Of a stretch of DNA of 64,000 bases, positions 26,971-35,831 are shown one piece after another (the first letter of the stretch is position 1; each line of letters begins with the position of its first letter). Both the position numbers and the translations under genes were made by a program. A model generated the notes under the pieces. That model saw nothing but the letters and a program-made list of their open reading frames with translations. It had not been told where the DNA came from and did no database searches. Source of the stretch: JAKACA01 sp052143575 (GTDB taxonomy: Bacteria > Actinomycetota > Acidimicrobiia > Acidimicrobiales > Bog-793). Location of the stretch: the NCBI GenBank assembly GCA_052143575.1, contig JBKQSP010000031.1, positions 51,488-115,487 on the forward strand, in the 5' to 3' direction.

Positions 26971-28428
26971 TCACGGCGACCCGAACCAGGTAGTCAGGGC
27001 GTCTCGCAGTCCCGTATCTGTGCCGTCCCCCACCCAGGCGACATATCCGTCGGGCCGGATCAGCAGTGCGGTGGGAGGGGTGACGGCGCCAAGTACCGGT
27101 AGCTCCCACGCGCCGGCATATCCGGCATCGATCGCCTGGACCCGGTCAGCCCATGGAGTGATCTCAAAGCCGCCCGGCTCACCGAGGTTGAGCAACACCG
27201 GCTTGGCGTCGTGCAGCAAGGTGAAGACCCGCAGCGGGCCGTCAGCGGTCAGGAGGTCCAGATCGGGCATGCGGCGTCCGAGCAGGGGGTGGCCCTCGCC
27301 GAGCTCGTAGTGAATGTCCAGCCCGGAGATGATCCCGGCGAGCCGCTTGCGAGGCTCGTCCATGATCGCCAGCTCCGACACCAAATCGACGAGGGCCTTC
27401 ATGCGCTCGTCCGGTCGCTGGAGCACGGTCAGGGCCATCGTGTGCCGAAGCGCGCGGGCAACGACCGGGTGGCGCTCGTCGTGATAGGTATCCAGGAGGC
27501 TCTCCGCCGAAGTCCCCTTGACCACCTGAGCCAGCTTCCATCCCAGATTCACCGCATCGTGCACACCGAGGCTGAGGCCCTGCCCACCCGCCGGGTAGTG
27601 CACGTGGGCCGAGTCTCCGGCGAGGAGGACACGTCCTGCTCGGCAGGTCGCTGCCTGACGTGTCATGTCGGTGAACCTGGCGATCCACGTGGGACTGTGG
27701 ATCCCGAAGTCGGTGCCGTACACGGTGATGAGCGCCGCCCTCAGATCGCGCAGGGTGGGCTCGCTGCTCGGCCCGAGCTGCTGCTCGGTCACGACTACCC
27801 GCACCGTCCGCCCATCCTCCAACCTGTGGAGACCATGGACGCCCGTGGCGTCCTGGCGCATGCCCCGCGGCGGTTCCTCGGTCACCTCGGCCTCGGCGAT
27901 CAGGTTGCTCCTCGTCGGATCCCAGCCCGGGAACTCGATGCCGGCTGCTTTACGGATGACGCTGCGTCCTCCGTCGCACCCCACGAGATACTGCGCCCGC
28001 AGCGACTCTCCGCCGGACAGCTCGACGTCGACGCCGCTGTCGTCTTGCGAGAAGCCCTTTACCTCACATCCGTAATAGATCCGCACCGGGAGCTCGGCGA
28101 TCCAGGCGGCCATGATCCGCTCGATCTGGTTCTGCCAGATCCCGAGCGAATACGGATGACGCGTCGGAAAGTCGCTCATGTCCAGCACGGTCGTGCCGAT
28201 CATGGCTGCCTGAGCTACCTGGCCCTCCGCCAGGAACCGAGCAGCGACCCCACGCTGATCCAGCAGCTCGATCGTGCGCGAGTGGAAGCCGCCGGCACGT
28301 GAGCCGACGAGCACGTGATTGGAACGCCGTTCCACGACGGCGACGTCGACCTTCGCCAACGCCAGCTCGGCCGCCAGCATCATCCCCGTCGGCCCGCCTC
28401 CGGCGATCACCACAGCATGCTTTGCCAT
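26971..28428 (-). CDS. FAD-dependent aromatic-ring monooxygenase (PheA/TfdB, rifampicin-monooxygenase-like)
   Basis: 485 residues from ATG 28428, preceded by GGAAAGAGAG; upstream in-frame codons run through a repeat region and are not coding. It has the FAD motif VVIAGGGPTGMMLAAELAL (residues 6-24), the LVGCDGGRSVIRKAAGIEF segment (DG motif), and the AGDSAHVHYPAGGQGLSLG motif near residue 285 (GD motif). The C-terminal ~100 residues form the thioredoxin-like domain of the TfdB/PheA group. It hydroxylates an aromatic substrate using NAD(P)H and O2; rifampicin and other phenolics are among family substrates, so drug inactivation is possible but unproven. It diverges from a DinB-like gene across operator-like repeats. 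Confidence 0.9.
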   Translation of the reverse strand: MAKHAVVIAGGGPTGMMLAAELALAKVDVAVVERRSNHVLVGSRAGGFHSRTIELLDQRGVAARFLAEGQVAQAAMIGTTVLDMSDFPTRHPYSLGIWQNQIERIMAAWIAELPVRIYYGCEVKGFSQDDSGVDVELSGGESLRAQYLVGCDGGRSVIRKAAGIEFPGWDPTRSNLIAEAEVTEEPPRGMRQDATGVHGLHRLEDGRTVRVVVTEQQLGPSSEPTLRDLRAALITVYGTDFGIHSPTWIARFTDMTRQAATCRAGRVLLAGDSAHVHYPAGGQGLSLGVHDAVNLGWKLAQVVKGTSAESLLDTYHDERHPVVARALRHTMALTVLQRPDERMKALVDLVSELAIMDEPRKRLAGIISGLDIHYELGEGHPLLGRRMPDLDLLTADGPLRVFTLLHDAKPVLLNLGEPGGFEITPWADRVQAIDAGYAGAWELPVLGAVTPPTALLIRPDGYVAWVGDGTDTGLRDALTTWFGSP

Positions 28429-28547
28429 GGGCCACTCTCTCTTTCCGCAGCCTCGGGTCGGACCGGAGATTATGCACACCGACCAGGGCCTTGATGCAAG
28501 CGCCCGACGAGCGCTACATTGAGAATGGCGGCCAGTAGGACTCCATT

Positions 28548-28625
28548 CCTTTGTTCGGGACCGGCCGACAATGCCTTTGTTCGGGTGCGGCCGACAATGC
28601 CTTTGTTCGGTGCGGGCGAACAATT
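28548..28625. repeat. Three tandem 26-bp palindromic repeats in a divergent promoter region
   Basis: Units at 28548-28573, 28574-28599 and 28600-28625, each starting CCTTTGTTCGG. Each contains an inverted repeat: TTGTTCGG facing CCGACAA in units 1 and 2, and TTGTTCG facing CGAACAA (7 of 7 arms) in unit 3. They lie between the divergent monooxygenase and DinB-like genes, the position of a regulator binding site. Confidence 0.75.
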
Positions 28626-28687
28626 CCTCAGCGATCGCAGAATCAGGACGTCTCGTGCTGGAAGCACAGAATGGCTGACGAGCTTCG

Positions 28688-29341
28688 GTGGCGCTGGAAG
28701 TCGGACCGAAAGGTAAGAAGTTCGCGGCGGTGGCTCCCGACTGGCCCGGTCTGGAGCGGGGTGGGAAGACGGGAGAGGCCGCGACTGAACGCTTACGGGC
28801 GTACCTGCCACGCTATGCAGAGGTGGCAAAGCTGGCCGAGATGGGTGCGGAGTTTGCGGCTCTCACAACGGTACGGACGGTGGAGCACTATCCGGGCACC
28901 GGCTCAACGGACTTCTGGGGCATCTCGTTCGCGTTCTCGAGCATCGACAGACAGGCCATGTCGAGCGAAGAACTAGAGCGTGAACTGACGCTGATGCAGG
29001 CGTGTTGGAGGTTCTTCGACGATGTGCGTACCCGCGTGTCGGATCAGATGCAGAAGGGTCCGCGGGGCGGAGGGCGTGACCGGGACCGAATTGTTCGTCA
29101 TACCCTCGGCGCCGAGCAGGAGTGGGCAAGGAAGGTCGGGGTGCACGCGCCCCAAGATGAGGTGGTAACCGACACCACGGGGCTGAAAGCGTATCGGGGC
29201 GCCTATTGCGCGGCGATTCGGACATTCCATTCCGAGGGCAGAATGGCCCGGACCTGGCCGCTGCGGTACCTGATCCGGCACACGGCGTATCACACGATGG
29301 ATCACGCCTGGGAAATGGAGGACAAAGATCTCACGGTATGA
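28688..29341 (+). CDS. DinB-superfamily-like protein
   Basis: 217 residues from GTG 28688. Four-helix DinB-like signatures: the motif around HTLGAEQEWARKVG near residue 138 and the C-terminal RYLIRHTAYHTMDHAWEMED with spaced histidines that in this superfamily bind a divalent metal. Many DinB-like proteins use mycothiol or bacillithiol or act as metal-dependent hydrolases/transferases; this one's substrate is unknown. The start codon has only a weak ribosome-binding site. It is transcribed away from the monooxygenase across the triple repeat and may share its regulation. Confidence 0.75.
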   Translation: MALEVGPKGKKFAAVAPDWPGLERGGKTGEAATERLRAYLPRYAEVAKLAEMGAEFAALTTVRTVEHYPGTGSTDFWGISFAFSSIDRQAMSSEELERELTLMQACWRFFDDVRTRVSDQMQKGPRGGGRDRDRIVRHTLGAEQEWARKVGVHAPQDEVVTDTTGLKAYRGAYCAAIRTFHSEGRMARTWPLRYLIRHTAYHTMDHAWEMEDKDLTV

Positions 29342-29404
29342 ACCGCGCCGGACGCAATTGGCCCTTCACGGGCTTAGCCCGAACGCGTCAGGTCGAAGGT
29401 GGCG

Positions 29405-29812
29405 TCATCTCGCCCCAGCGGCGGCGAGCGCGTCCTTCCAAGGCTTGCTGGTCCCCTTGCTCTTGAAGATGTGGCTGAGCTGCGAGATGCCCCCGCCAGA
29501 GGGGTAGTCGAGCGTGATGATCCACGTCCGCGAGCCGTCGTCGACCTTCAGTCCGTAGCCGCCGAGGCTCTTGGGCCAGGTGATCTGCTGCTGGGCCACT
29601 GGCAGGTCGAACACAACCGGGCGCTCGCCGTTGTTGACCCGCTCCTTCATCCCCTGTGTGTCGAGTGCCTTCTCGAGCCAGCCGAGCATGCAACTGGCCG
29701 CTCCTGCATCGAGGGTGAAGCGGAGCCTTCCATTGTCGTCCAGACTCAGCACACCCGAGACCGGGAACGGGTTGATCTGGTTTTGCAGCAACCAAGACGG
29801 TCGTTCGAGCAT
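29405..29812 (-). CDS. Conserved-looking hypothetical protein, 135 residues
   Basis: A compact alpha/beta protein with coherent alternation of hydrophobic strands (RLRFTLDAGAASCMLGWLEK, TWIITLDYPSGGG) and a C-terminal KPWKDALAAAG helix. The N-terminal half resembles a PH-like or lipid-binding beta barrel but I do not recognise the family. No signal peptide or membrane segment. It is convergent with the DinB-like gene, with 63 bp between stops. The start at 29812 is the only ATG that includes the first strand. Confidence 0.65.
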   Translation of the reverse strand: MLERPSWLLQNQINPFPVSGVLSLDDNGRLRFTLDAGAASCMLGWLEKALDTQGMKERVNNGERPVVFDLPVAQQQITWPKSLGGYGLKVDDGSRTWIITLDYPSGGGISQLSHIFKSKGTSKPWKDALAAAGAR

Positions 29813-30165
29813 TGTGGTGCTTCCCCTTTCAGCGGCGATTACTTACCCGAAGAGGCCGCCCGAATCCACTGCGCCGTGTGGCTGTCGCCGCCAGCTTGGT
29901 CGGACCACTTCCCCGCCATCGGCGTGGGACCGGGACCAGGTCACTGCAGCGTCGGCGGGGCGATCATGCCGGGATCGTCGCCGCCCGTCAAATGCGGCGG
30001 CGCCGTCGGGGTTCGATCGGCTCTCACTAAGGCTCCCACTCGAGGCCCTTGGCCATCGAGCGAGAGTTGCCTGGCATACAACCTTCGGCCCACTCGGTGA
30101 AGCTACGAAGGTCTCCCGCCCGCGGCCGAGCACGCCGCAGTCCTCTCCTGGGCAATCATGTCTCC
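29813..30165. other. Intergenic region, 353 bp, nothing recognised
   Basis: Region between two divergently transcribed genes. It should carry both promoters. No hairpin, repeat or protein-like frame stood out. In-frame codons upstream of the kinase start (from ATG 30049) are Arg/Pro-rich and overlap this region; I left them out of the gene. Confidence 0.45.
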
Positions 30166-30708
30166 GTGGCAAGACGTCCAACCCTGCTCGTGGTGACGGG
30201 GCCGCCGGGCACGGGGAAGTCCACACTGGCAGAGTGGGCCGCCACCGTGCTGGATGCTCCCGTACTTGGCTGGGACTGGGCAATGGCCGCCATGAGGGGT
30301 TTCGAAGACCTCCAGGAGGCGCTCGAGAGGATGTCGCGCGACGAGTACCGAAGAGTTGGATGGTCGATCCTTTGGAACCTCGCCACAGCGCAGCTGCGAA
30401 ACGGCCGGTCTGTCGTCCTTGACGGCGTCGCAAGAGAGGTCGAAGTCGAGGGGACGCGAGCCGTGGCGAGCGCGACAGGGGCGACTGCTCTCGTCGTCGT
30501 GACCTCGTGCAGTGACACCGACATCCTTCGAGGTCGCGTCGAGGGCCGTCTCCGCGGCATTCCTGGGTGGCATGAGTTCGATTGGGATCACGTCGCCGGC
30601 GTTCTTGCGGGATGGGTGGCACCGCACCGAGCCGACCTCTACCTCGACGCTGTCGACCCATTGGACGTGAACAAGGCGCGCATCGGGACGCTCGTCGCGA
30701 CCTCGTAG
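30166..30708 (+). CDS. P-loop AAA-type kinase-like protein
   Basis: 180 residues from GTG 30166; the Walker A motif GPPGTGKSTL then lies at residues 12-21, as in small nucleoside/antibiotic-type kinases. VVLDGVAREVE near residue 85 serves as the Walker B-like strand, and SCSDTDILRGRVEGR resembles a LID segment. This is the AAA_33/zeta-toxin-like kinase fold that phosphorylates a small molecule; the acceptor is unknown. It is monocistronic, convergent with the aguB gene (55 bp between stops). Confidence 0.8.
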   Translation: MARRPTLLVVTGPPGTGKSTLAEWAATVLDAPVLGWDWAMAAMRGFEDLQEALERMSRDEYRRVGWSILWNLATAQLRNGRSVVLDGVAREVEVEGTRAVASATGATALVVVTSCSDTDILRGRVEGRLRGIPGWHEFDWDHVAGVLAGWVAPHRADLYLDAVDPLDVNKARIGTLVATS

Positions 30709-30763
30709 GGGCGCCGTCCCGAGGGGAGGGTGGGGTGCCGCAGGTGGCCGCCGAGCTGGACGG

Positions 30764-31708
30764 TCAACCTGCGGCCGGGTGGGCTTGGGGCTCTGCGAGC
30801 CCGAGAGCGGCGTAGACATCGGGACGCCGAGTCGTGAGGAACGGGAAGAGGGCAAGCCAGTCGTCTCGCTGCGAGATGTCCAGGTCCGCCACGAGGACCG
30901 CCGGTTCGTCACGGGGTGCCTGCGCCAGCTTGCGTCCGTAGGGGTCCGAGATGAAGGAAGACCCGTAGAAGGTGAGCCGTCCCTCCGTACCCGTCCGGTT
31001 GACGGCGACCATGAACGTCCCGTTGGCGACGCCGTTGCCGATCATGACCGACTCCCAGAGGGGCTCCGTGTCGAAGTCCGGGTGATCGGGCTCGGAGCCG
31101 ATGGCGGTCGCGTACACGAGCACGCTGGCGCCGGCAAGGGAGTAGAGGCGCACGAGCTCGGGGAACCACTGGTCCCAGCACGTCGGGAAACCGAGGTCCA
31201 CGTCGTCGATGCGGAGCGGCCGGACGGCACCCTCCGCCGGCCCGGGCTCGAAGTAACGGTCCTCGTGGTAGCCCGCCGTGATGGGGATGTGCAGCTTCCG
31301 GGTGCGACCGGCCATCGTTCCGTCAGGCGCCATCACGACCGCCGTGTTCAACCCCAGGGACCGGCCAGGTTGCTCCTCCCAGAGGGACGCATGGACGTAG
31401 CACCCCGTTTCCCGGGCGAGGCCTCCGGCGAAGACGGTCGTCGGGCCGCCGACGAGCGGCTCCGGTAGGCAACCGGGGCGGGGACCCTCGTCGGTGGCGG
31501 CGAAGTACGGCGAGAGGGTGAGCTCCTGTAGGCAGATGAGCCTTGCCCCCGCATTCGCAGCAGTCCGGACGCCCTCGGCGAGAGCGTCCCTGTGCTCGTC
31601 CGGATCCGGGTGCCAGCGGTGCTGCACCGCACCGACGCGGAGCACGCTCGAACCACCCGGGCCCACTCTCGCAAGGGAGACGCCAGGCGAAGCCGAAATC
31701 AGTCGCAC
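30764..31708 (-). CDS. aguB: N-carbamoylputrescine amidase (carbon-nitrogen hydrolase)
   Basis: 314 residues from GTG 31708, which sits 7 nt after AGGAGGGG; in-frame codons further upstream overlap the agmatine deiminase gene. The nitrilase-fold catalytic triad is visible: Glu in CLQELTLSPYF, Lys in RKLHIP, Cys in FPTCWDQWFPE. The C-terminal NRTGTEGRLTFYGSSFI fits the N-carbamoylputrescine amidase group. It converts N-carbamoylputrescine to putrescine, CO2 and ammonia. Its start overlaps the end of the agmatine deiminase gene by 10 nt, giving the two-step agmatine-to-putrescine route in one operon. Confidence 0.92.
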   Translation of the reverse strand: MRLISASPGVSLARVGPGGSSVLRVGAVQHRWHPDPDEHRDALAEGVRTAANAGARLICLQELTLSPYFAATDEGPRPGCLPEPLVGGPTTVFAGGLARETGCYVHASLWEEQPGRSLGLNTAVVMAPDGTMAGRTRKLHIPITAGYHEDRYFEPGPAEGAVRPLRIDDVDLGFPTCWDQWFPELVRLYSLAGASVLVYATAIGSEPDHPDFDTEPLWESVMIGNGVANGTFMVAVNRTGTEGRLTFYGSSFISDPYGRKLAQAPRDEPAVLVADLDISQRDDWLALFPFLTTRRPDVYAALGLAEPQAHPAAG

Positions 31709-32745
31709 GTTGCGCCCCTCCTGGCCGGGACCTGCTGGGTGATGCAGTGCGGCCCCCCGCCGCCGTAGGAGATGACGAGGCCCGGGACGCCGACGACCTC
31801 CCGACCCGGCAAGAGCGAGCGGAGGATCGCAAGCGCCTCCTCGTCGGTCTTGGCAGCGGCGCCACCGGCGAGGGGCACGATGGCTGCCCCATTGCACAGG
31901 TACAAGTTGAGATACGGGAGCGCCACGCTCACGTCGCCGACGTCGGCACGCGCCATGGGAGTGAAGTCAACGACCTGCATGCCGGCGGCGACGGCCCGCT
32001 CGTGGTTCTCGGCCATGGCCTCGTGGTCGGGATCGCCGGGGGGTCTCGCCTGGAGGATGAGCACGCCGGCGTCGCTGAAGGCGGCGAACCCGTCGACGTG
32101 CCCGTCGGTGTCGCGGTCGTCGTAGAGCCCCCGCCCGAGCCAGACGACCTCGGTGGCGCCGAGGTTGCTGCAGAGCGCCGCTTCGATGGCGGCCCTGTCG
32201 AGGTGCGGGTTGCGGTTGGGCGAGAGCAGGCACTGCTCGGTTGTGACGAGCCGGCCACCCGCGTCAATGAGGATCGACCCGCCTTCGAGGACGATCGGCA
32301 CCTCGTAGGTGAGGTCCCCGTAAGTGCCTGCGAGCACGCCGCCGGCCGCCTCATCCCGGTCCCACCCGGCGAACTTCTCGCCCCAGGCGTTGAAGCGGAA
32401 GTGCACCCCCGCCCGCCTGCCGGCATCGTCGAGCACGAAGATCGCGCCGTTGTCGCGCATCCAGGAGTCGTCGAGGGGAAGCGTGACCACCTCGACCCGG
32501 ACGGTCAATCGCGCCCGAGCCTCCGCTGCCGCCTCTGCGTCGGCGACCACCATCGTGACGGGCTCGAAGGCGGCGACACTGTTGGCAACGCCGGCGTACT
32601 CGTCCCTTGCAGCCCCGAGATGGGGGCCCCACAGCTCTGCTCGGCACGGCCAGGCCATGAGCGTGCGCTCGTGTGGGGACGTCTCCGCAGGCATCCGGAA
32701 CCCGTCTTGCGCCGGCGAGCGGGCCGAGGACGCCGCGGGAGGCAC
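31699..32745 (-). CDS. aguA: Agmatine deiminase
   Basis: A peptidyl-arginine-deiminase-fold enzyme converting agmatine to N-carbamoylputrescine and ammonia. Family marks: SPAQDGFRMPAETSPHERTL at the N-terminus, LDDSWMRDNGAIFV, FRFNAWGEKF, LEGGSILIDAGG, DGHVDGFAAF, and the C-terminal catalytic Cys in GGGGPHCITQQ. The start is uncertain: GTG 32745 keeps the conserved N-terminus and gives 348 residues, the family's usual size. ATG 32838 has no ribosome-binding site and extends toward the divergent permease gene; ATG 32694 would cut the conserved DGFR. Co-transcribed with aguB, divergent from a permease. Confidence 0.93.
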   Translation of the reverse strand: MPPAASSARSPAQDGFRMPAETSPHERTLMAWPCRAELWGPHLGAARDEYAGVANSVAAFEPVTMVVADAEAAAEARARLTVRVEVVTLPLDDSWMRDNGAIFVLDDAGRRAGVHFRFNAWGEKFAGWDRDEAAGGVLAGTYGDLTYEVPIVLEGGSILIDAGGRLVTTEQCLLSPNRNPHLDRAAIEAALCSNLGATEVVWLGRGLYDDRDTDGHVDGFAAFSDAGVLILQARPPGDPDHEAMAENHERAVAAGMQVVDFTPMARADVGDVSVALPYLNLYLCNGAAIVPLAGGAAAKTDEEALAILRSLLPGREVVGVPGLVISYGGGGPHCITQQVPARRGATCD

Positions 32746-32870
32746 GTCGAGGAGCCTATTGCAGGCGACGGCCTCTTCCTTCAGGGCTGCGGCGTGGGCC
32801 GCCCTTGGGACCTTCTCCCCTACCTGCGGTCGAGACATCGGTGCAGCATGTCTTCGGAAAGGGTTCGACC

Positions 32871-34424
32871 ATGGCCCAGTCGAGCGAACTGCCGTCGAGC
32901 GTGCTGGACAAGGGCCTCAAGCCGGGAGCCCTCGGCTTGGTGGCTTCCACCGTCATCGGTGTGGCGTCGACCGCGCCCGCCTACAGCATCGCCGCCACGC
33001 TGGGACTCGTCGCCCTCGTGGTCGGCTATCAGTCGGCCGCCATCATGCTCATCTCCTTCGTCCCGATGCTCTTCATCGCGGGGTCGATGTACTACTTCAA
33101 CCGGGTCGACCCTGACTGCGGGACCACGTTCTCGTGGGTGACGCGTGCCTTCGGCCCGCTGCAGGGGTGGATGAACGGCTGGGCGACGATCGCGAGCGAC
33201 GTCGTGGTCATGCCGAGCCTGGCCCTGATCGCCGCCAAGTACACGTTCTTGCTTTTCGACGCGAACGGCCTGGCCAACAGCGTGCTGTGGGTCACAGTGC
33301 TCGGTTGCGGGTTCATCGTGGGCATGACGGTCATCTGCTATCTCGGGATCGAGCTCAACGCCAGGACGCAGTTCGTCCTGCTGGCGGCGGAGATCGTCGT
33401 ACTCGCCGTCTTCGCCGTCGTCGCCCTCGTGAAGGTCCTCGCGCTGCACCACGCAGGCTCCGTCACGCCGGCGTGGTCCTGGGTCAACCCCTTCTCGGTC
33501 AAGTCGTGGTCGTCGTTGTCAGCAGGCGTGCTGTTGGCCGTGTTCATCTACTGGGGCTGGGACACCTCCGGGAGCGTGAACGAGGAGACGGCGGGCTCCA
33601 CGAGGACGCCTGGCGTCGCCATGGTGCTGTCCACGGTGGTGCTCCTCGCCATCTACGTCATCATCTCGGTTGCTGCCACGGCCTTCGCGGGCACCCAGTT
33701 CCTCGGCGCCCACTCCGACGACGTCCTCAGCGCCATGGCGAAGGCCGTCCTCGGGTCACCGTGGGACAAGCTGCTCATCCTCGCCGTGCTGACCTCGGCG
33801 GCGGCGTCCGCACAGACGACGATCCTTCCCACCGCCCGCACGACGCTGTCCATGGCGGCCCACGGCGCCCTGCCACGCAGCTTCGCCGCCACCCATGAGA
33901 AGTACCTCACGCCGACGTGGTCAACGATCTGGATGGGCGTGGCGTCGATCGTCTGGTACATCTTCCTCGTCGTCGTCAACCACGACGAGGCCGTCCTGTT
34001 CGACTCCATCTCCGGGCTCGGGTTCTCGATCTGCTTCTACTACGCCGTCACCGGCTTCGCCTGCCCGGTGTATTTCCGCCGCTTTCTCCTGAGGAGCACG
34101 AAGAACTTCGTCTGTATGGGCGTTGCGCCGATCCTCGGATCCGCCGCCCTCACGTGGGTCTTCGTGAAGTCGGCCTTCGTCTACTGGAATCCCGCCAACG
34201 CCTACTCGCCTCCGTGGTTCAAGTTCGGCAGCTTCAGCGGCGTTGGTGCGCCCTTCGTCATCGGGATCGGGATCCTCCTGCTCGGCATTCCCCTCATGTT
34301 CTGGCAACGGCGAGCCACACACGAGTTCTTCGAGCGCAAGCTCGAGGTGGCCGAGACGCTCGAGGAGGGATCGGCGCCCGGGGCAGTCCTCGGCGAGGGC
34401 GACATCGAAAGCCACGTCATTTAG
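32871..34424 (+). CDS. APC-superfamily amino acid / amine permease
   Basis: 517 residues from ATG 32871 with GGAAAGGG upstream. About 12 hydrophobic helices; the first contains GALGLVASTVIGVASTAPAY, the conserved APC helix 1, and the glutamate-rich loop WDTSGSVNEETAGSTRTPG is typical of the family. The C-terminal tail is acidic and cytosolic. Position opposite the agmatine deiminase operon and just before the saccharopine-dehydrogenase-like gene (58-bp gap) suggests import of an amino acid or polyamine related to that pathway; the substrate itself cannot be read off. Confidence 0.9.
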   Translation: MAQSSELPSSVLDKGLKPGALGLVASTVIGVASTAPAYSIAATLGLVALVVGYQSAAIMLISFVPMLFIAGSMYYFNRVDPDCGTTFSWVTRAFGPLQGWMNGWATIASDVVVMPSLALIAAKYTFLLFDANGLANSVLWVTVLGCGFIVGMTVICYLGIELNARTQFVLLAAEIVVLAVFAVVALVKVLALHHAGSVTPAWSWVNPFSVKSWSSLSAGVLLAVFIYWGWDTSGSVNEETAGSTRTPGVAMVLSTVVLLAIYVIISVAATAFAGTQFLGAHSDDVLSAMAKAVLGSPWDKLLILAVLTSAAASAQTTILPTARTTLSMAAHGALPRSFAATHEKYLTPTWSTIWMGVASIVWYIFLVVVNHDEAVLFDSISGLGFSICFYYAVTGFACPVYFRRFLLRSTKNFVCMGVAPILGSAALTWVFVKSAFVYWNPANAYSPPWFKFGSFSGVGAPFVIGIGILLLGIPLMFWQRRATHEFFERKLEVAETLEEGSAPGAVLGEGDIESHVI

Positions 34425-34482
34425 CGGGCCGGCGGCGAAGCACGGCGCAGGACACGTCGGGCGGTCAGGGAAGGGAGTCGCA

Positions 34483-35664
34483 ATGAAGGTGCTGCTGGTG
34501 GGTACGGGAGGGGTCGGCGAGTCGATCGCCGTCCTTGCTGCACGGCGTTCCTGGCTCGAGCAGATGGTGCTCTGTGACGTCAACCTCGAGCGTGCGCGCG
34601 CGGTGCAGGCGAAGGTGGGGGCAACCGAACGCTTCCCCGTGGAGTCCATCGACGCCGCCAACCGGGACCAGGTCATCGAGCTGGGAAAGAAGTACGGCGT
34701 AGACCTCGTCATGAACGCCGTCGACCCGGTGTTCAACTCGGCCGTCTTCGAGGCCGCCTTCCTGCTCGGGCGCACGTACATGGACATGGCCCTCGACGGG
34801 GACTGTGGTGTCCTTCTCGGCCGCCACCAGCTCGAGCTGTCCGCCGCCTGGGAGGAACGCGGGCTCCTCGCGCTCGTGGGCATGGGCGTCGAGCCGGGGA
34901 TCTCCGACGTCTTCGCCGCCTACGCGGCCAAGCACCTGTTCGACACGATCGACGAGATCGGAGTCCGCGACGGCGCCAACCTCGAGGTGGCCGGCCGGGA
35001 GTTCACGCCCAACTTCTCGATCTGGACGACGATCGAGGAGTGCCTCGACCCACCGATCGTCTACGAGCGCGGTCGGGGCTTGTTCGAGACCGAGAACTTC
35101 TCCGAGCCCGAGATCTTCGAGTTCCCGGAGGGCATCGGACCCCTCGAGTGCGTCAACGTCGAGCACGAGGAAGTCGTCCTCGTCCCCCGCTGGATCCCGT
35201 GCGACCGCGTGACGTTCAAGTACGGATTGGGTCGGCAGTTCATCGAGGTGCTGAAGACGCTGCACATGCTCGGCCTGGACAATCCGGCGGCGATCGACGT
35301 GAAGGGCGTCGCCGTGGCGCCACGGGACGTGGTCGCGGCCTGCCTGCCCGATCCCGCCGGTCTCGGTCCCGTTATGACCGGCAAGACCTGCGCCGGCACC
35401 TGGGTGCGTGGCCGGAAGAACGGGCAACCACGCGACGTGTACCTCTACCAGGTGGCCGACAACGCCGAGACGATGCGCGACTTCGGCGTGCAAGCCGTCG
35501 TGTGGCAGACCGCCGTCGGTCCCGTCATCGCCATGGAGCTGCTCGCCGAGGGCCTCTGGTCGGGTGCCGGCGTCCTCGGGCCGGAAGCCTTCGACCCCGA
35601 TCCCTTCATGGAGCGGATGGCCGCCTACCAGGCACCGTACGCCATGAGAGAGAACGCCACCTGA
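34483..35664 (+). CDS. Saccharopine dehydrogenase-family oxidoreductase
   Basis: 393 residues from ATG 34483 with GGGAAGGGAG upstream. N-terminal Rossmann motif VLLVGTGGVGESIAVLAARR, a middle segment VMNAVDPVFNSAVFEAAFLLG, and GMGVEPGISDVFAAYAAKHL are family hallmarks. The family includes saccharopine reductases and the carboxy(nor)spermidine dehydrogenases of polyamine synthesis. Its place beside a putrescine-forming operon makes a polyamine role attractive, but no carboxynorspermidine decarboxylase is encoded here. Probably co-transcribed with the permease. Confidence 0.87.
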   Translation: MKVLLVGTGGVGESIAVLAARRSWLEQMVLCDVNLERARAVQAKVGATERFPVESIDAANRDQVIELGKKYGVDLVMNAVDPVFNSAVFEAAFLLGRTYMDMALDGDCGVLLGRHQLELSAAWEERGLLALVGMGVEPGISDVFAAYAAKHLFDTIDEIGVRDGANLEVAGREFTPNFSIWTTIEECLDPPIVYERGRGLFETENFSEPEIFEFPEGIGPLECVNVEHEEVVLVPRWIPCDRVTFKYGLGRQFIEVLKTLHMLGLDNPAAIDVKGVAVAPRDVVAACLPDPAGLGPVMTGKTCAGTWVRGRKNGQPRDVYLYQVADNAETMRDFGVQAVVWQTAVGPVIAMELLAEGLWSGAGVLGPEAFDPDPFMERMAAYQAPYAMRENAT

Positions 35665-35831
35665 GCGTCAGAGGGCCGAGGTCGCCATCTTTGCGACTGG
35701 CTCGGTGTCGCCCCGCCGGGCCGGAGCCGCCGGCAGCCCTACGAGTCCTTCGAACGAGGGCCATCCACGAGAGCCCCCCCGACCGACGGCCGACGGGTTC
35801 GCCGCTGAAGACTCGGCTGGGTTGTTGGCGG

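Noticed and set aside
31543..33141. 532-codon frame on the plus strand
   Set aside because: Lies over aguA/aguB on the other strand, which have complete catalytic motifs. High-GC shadow.
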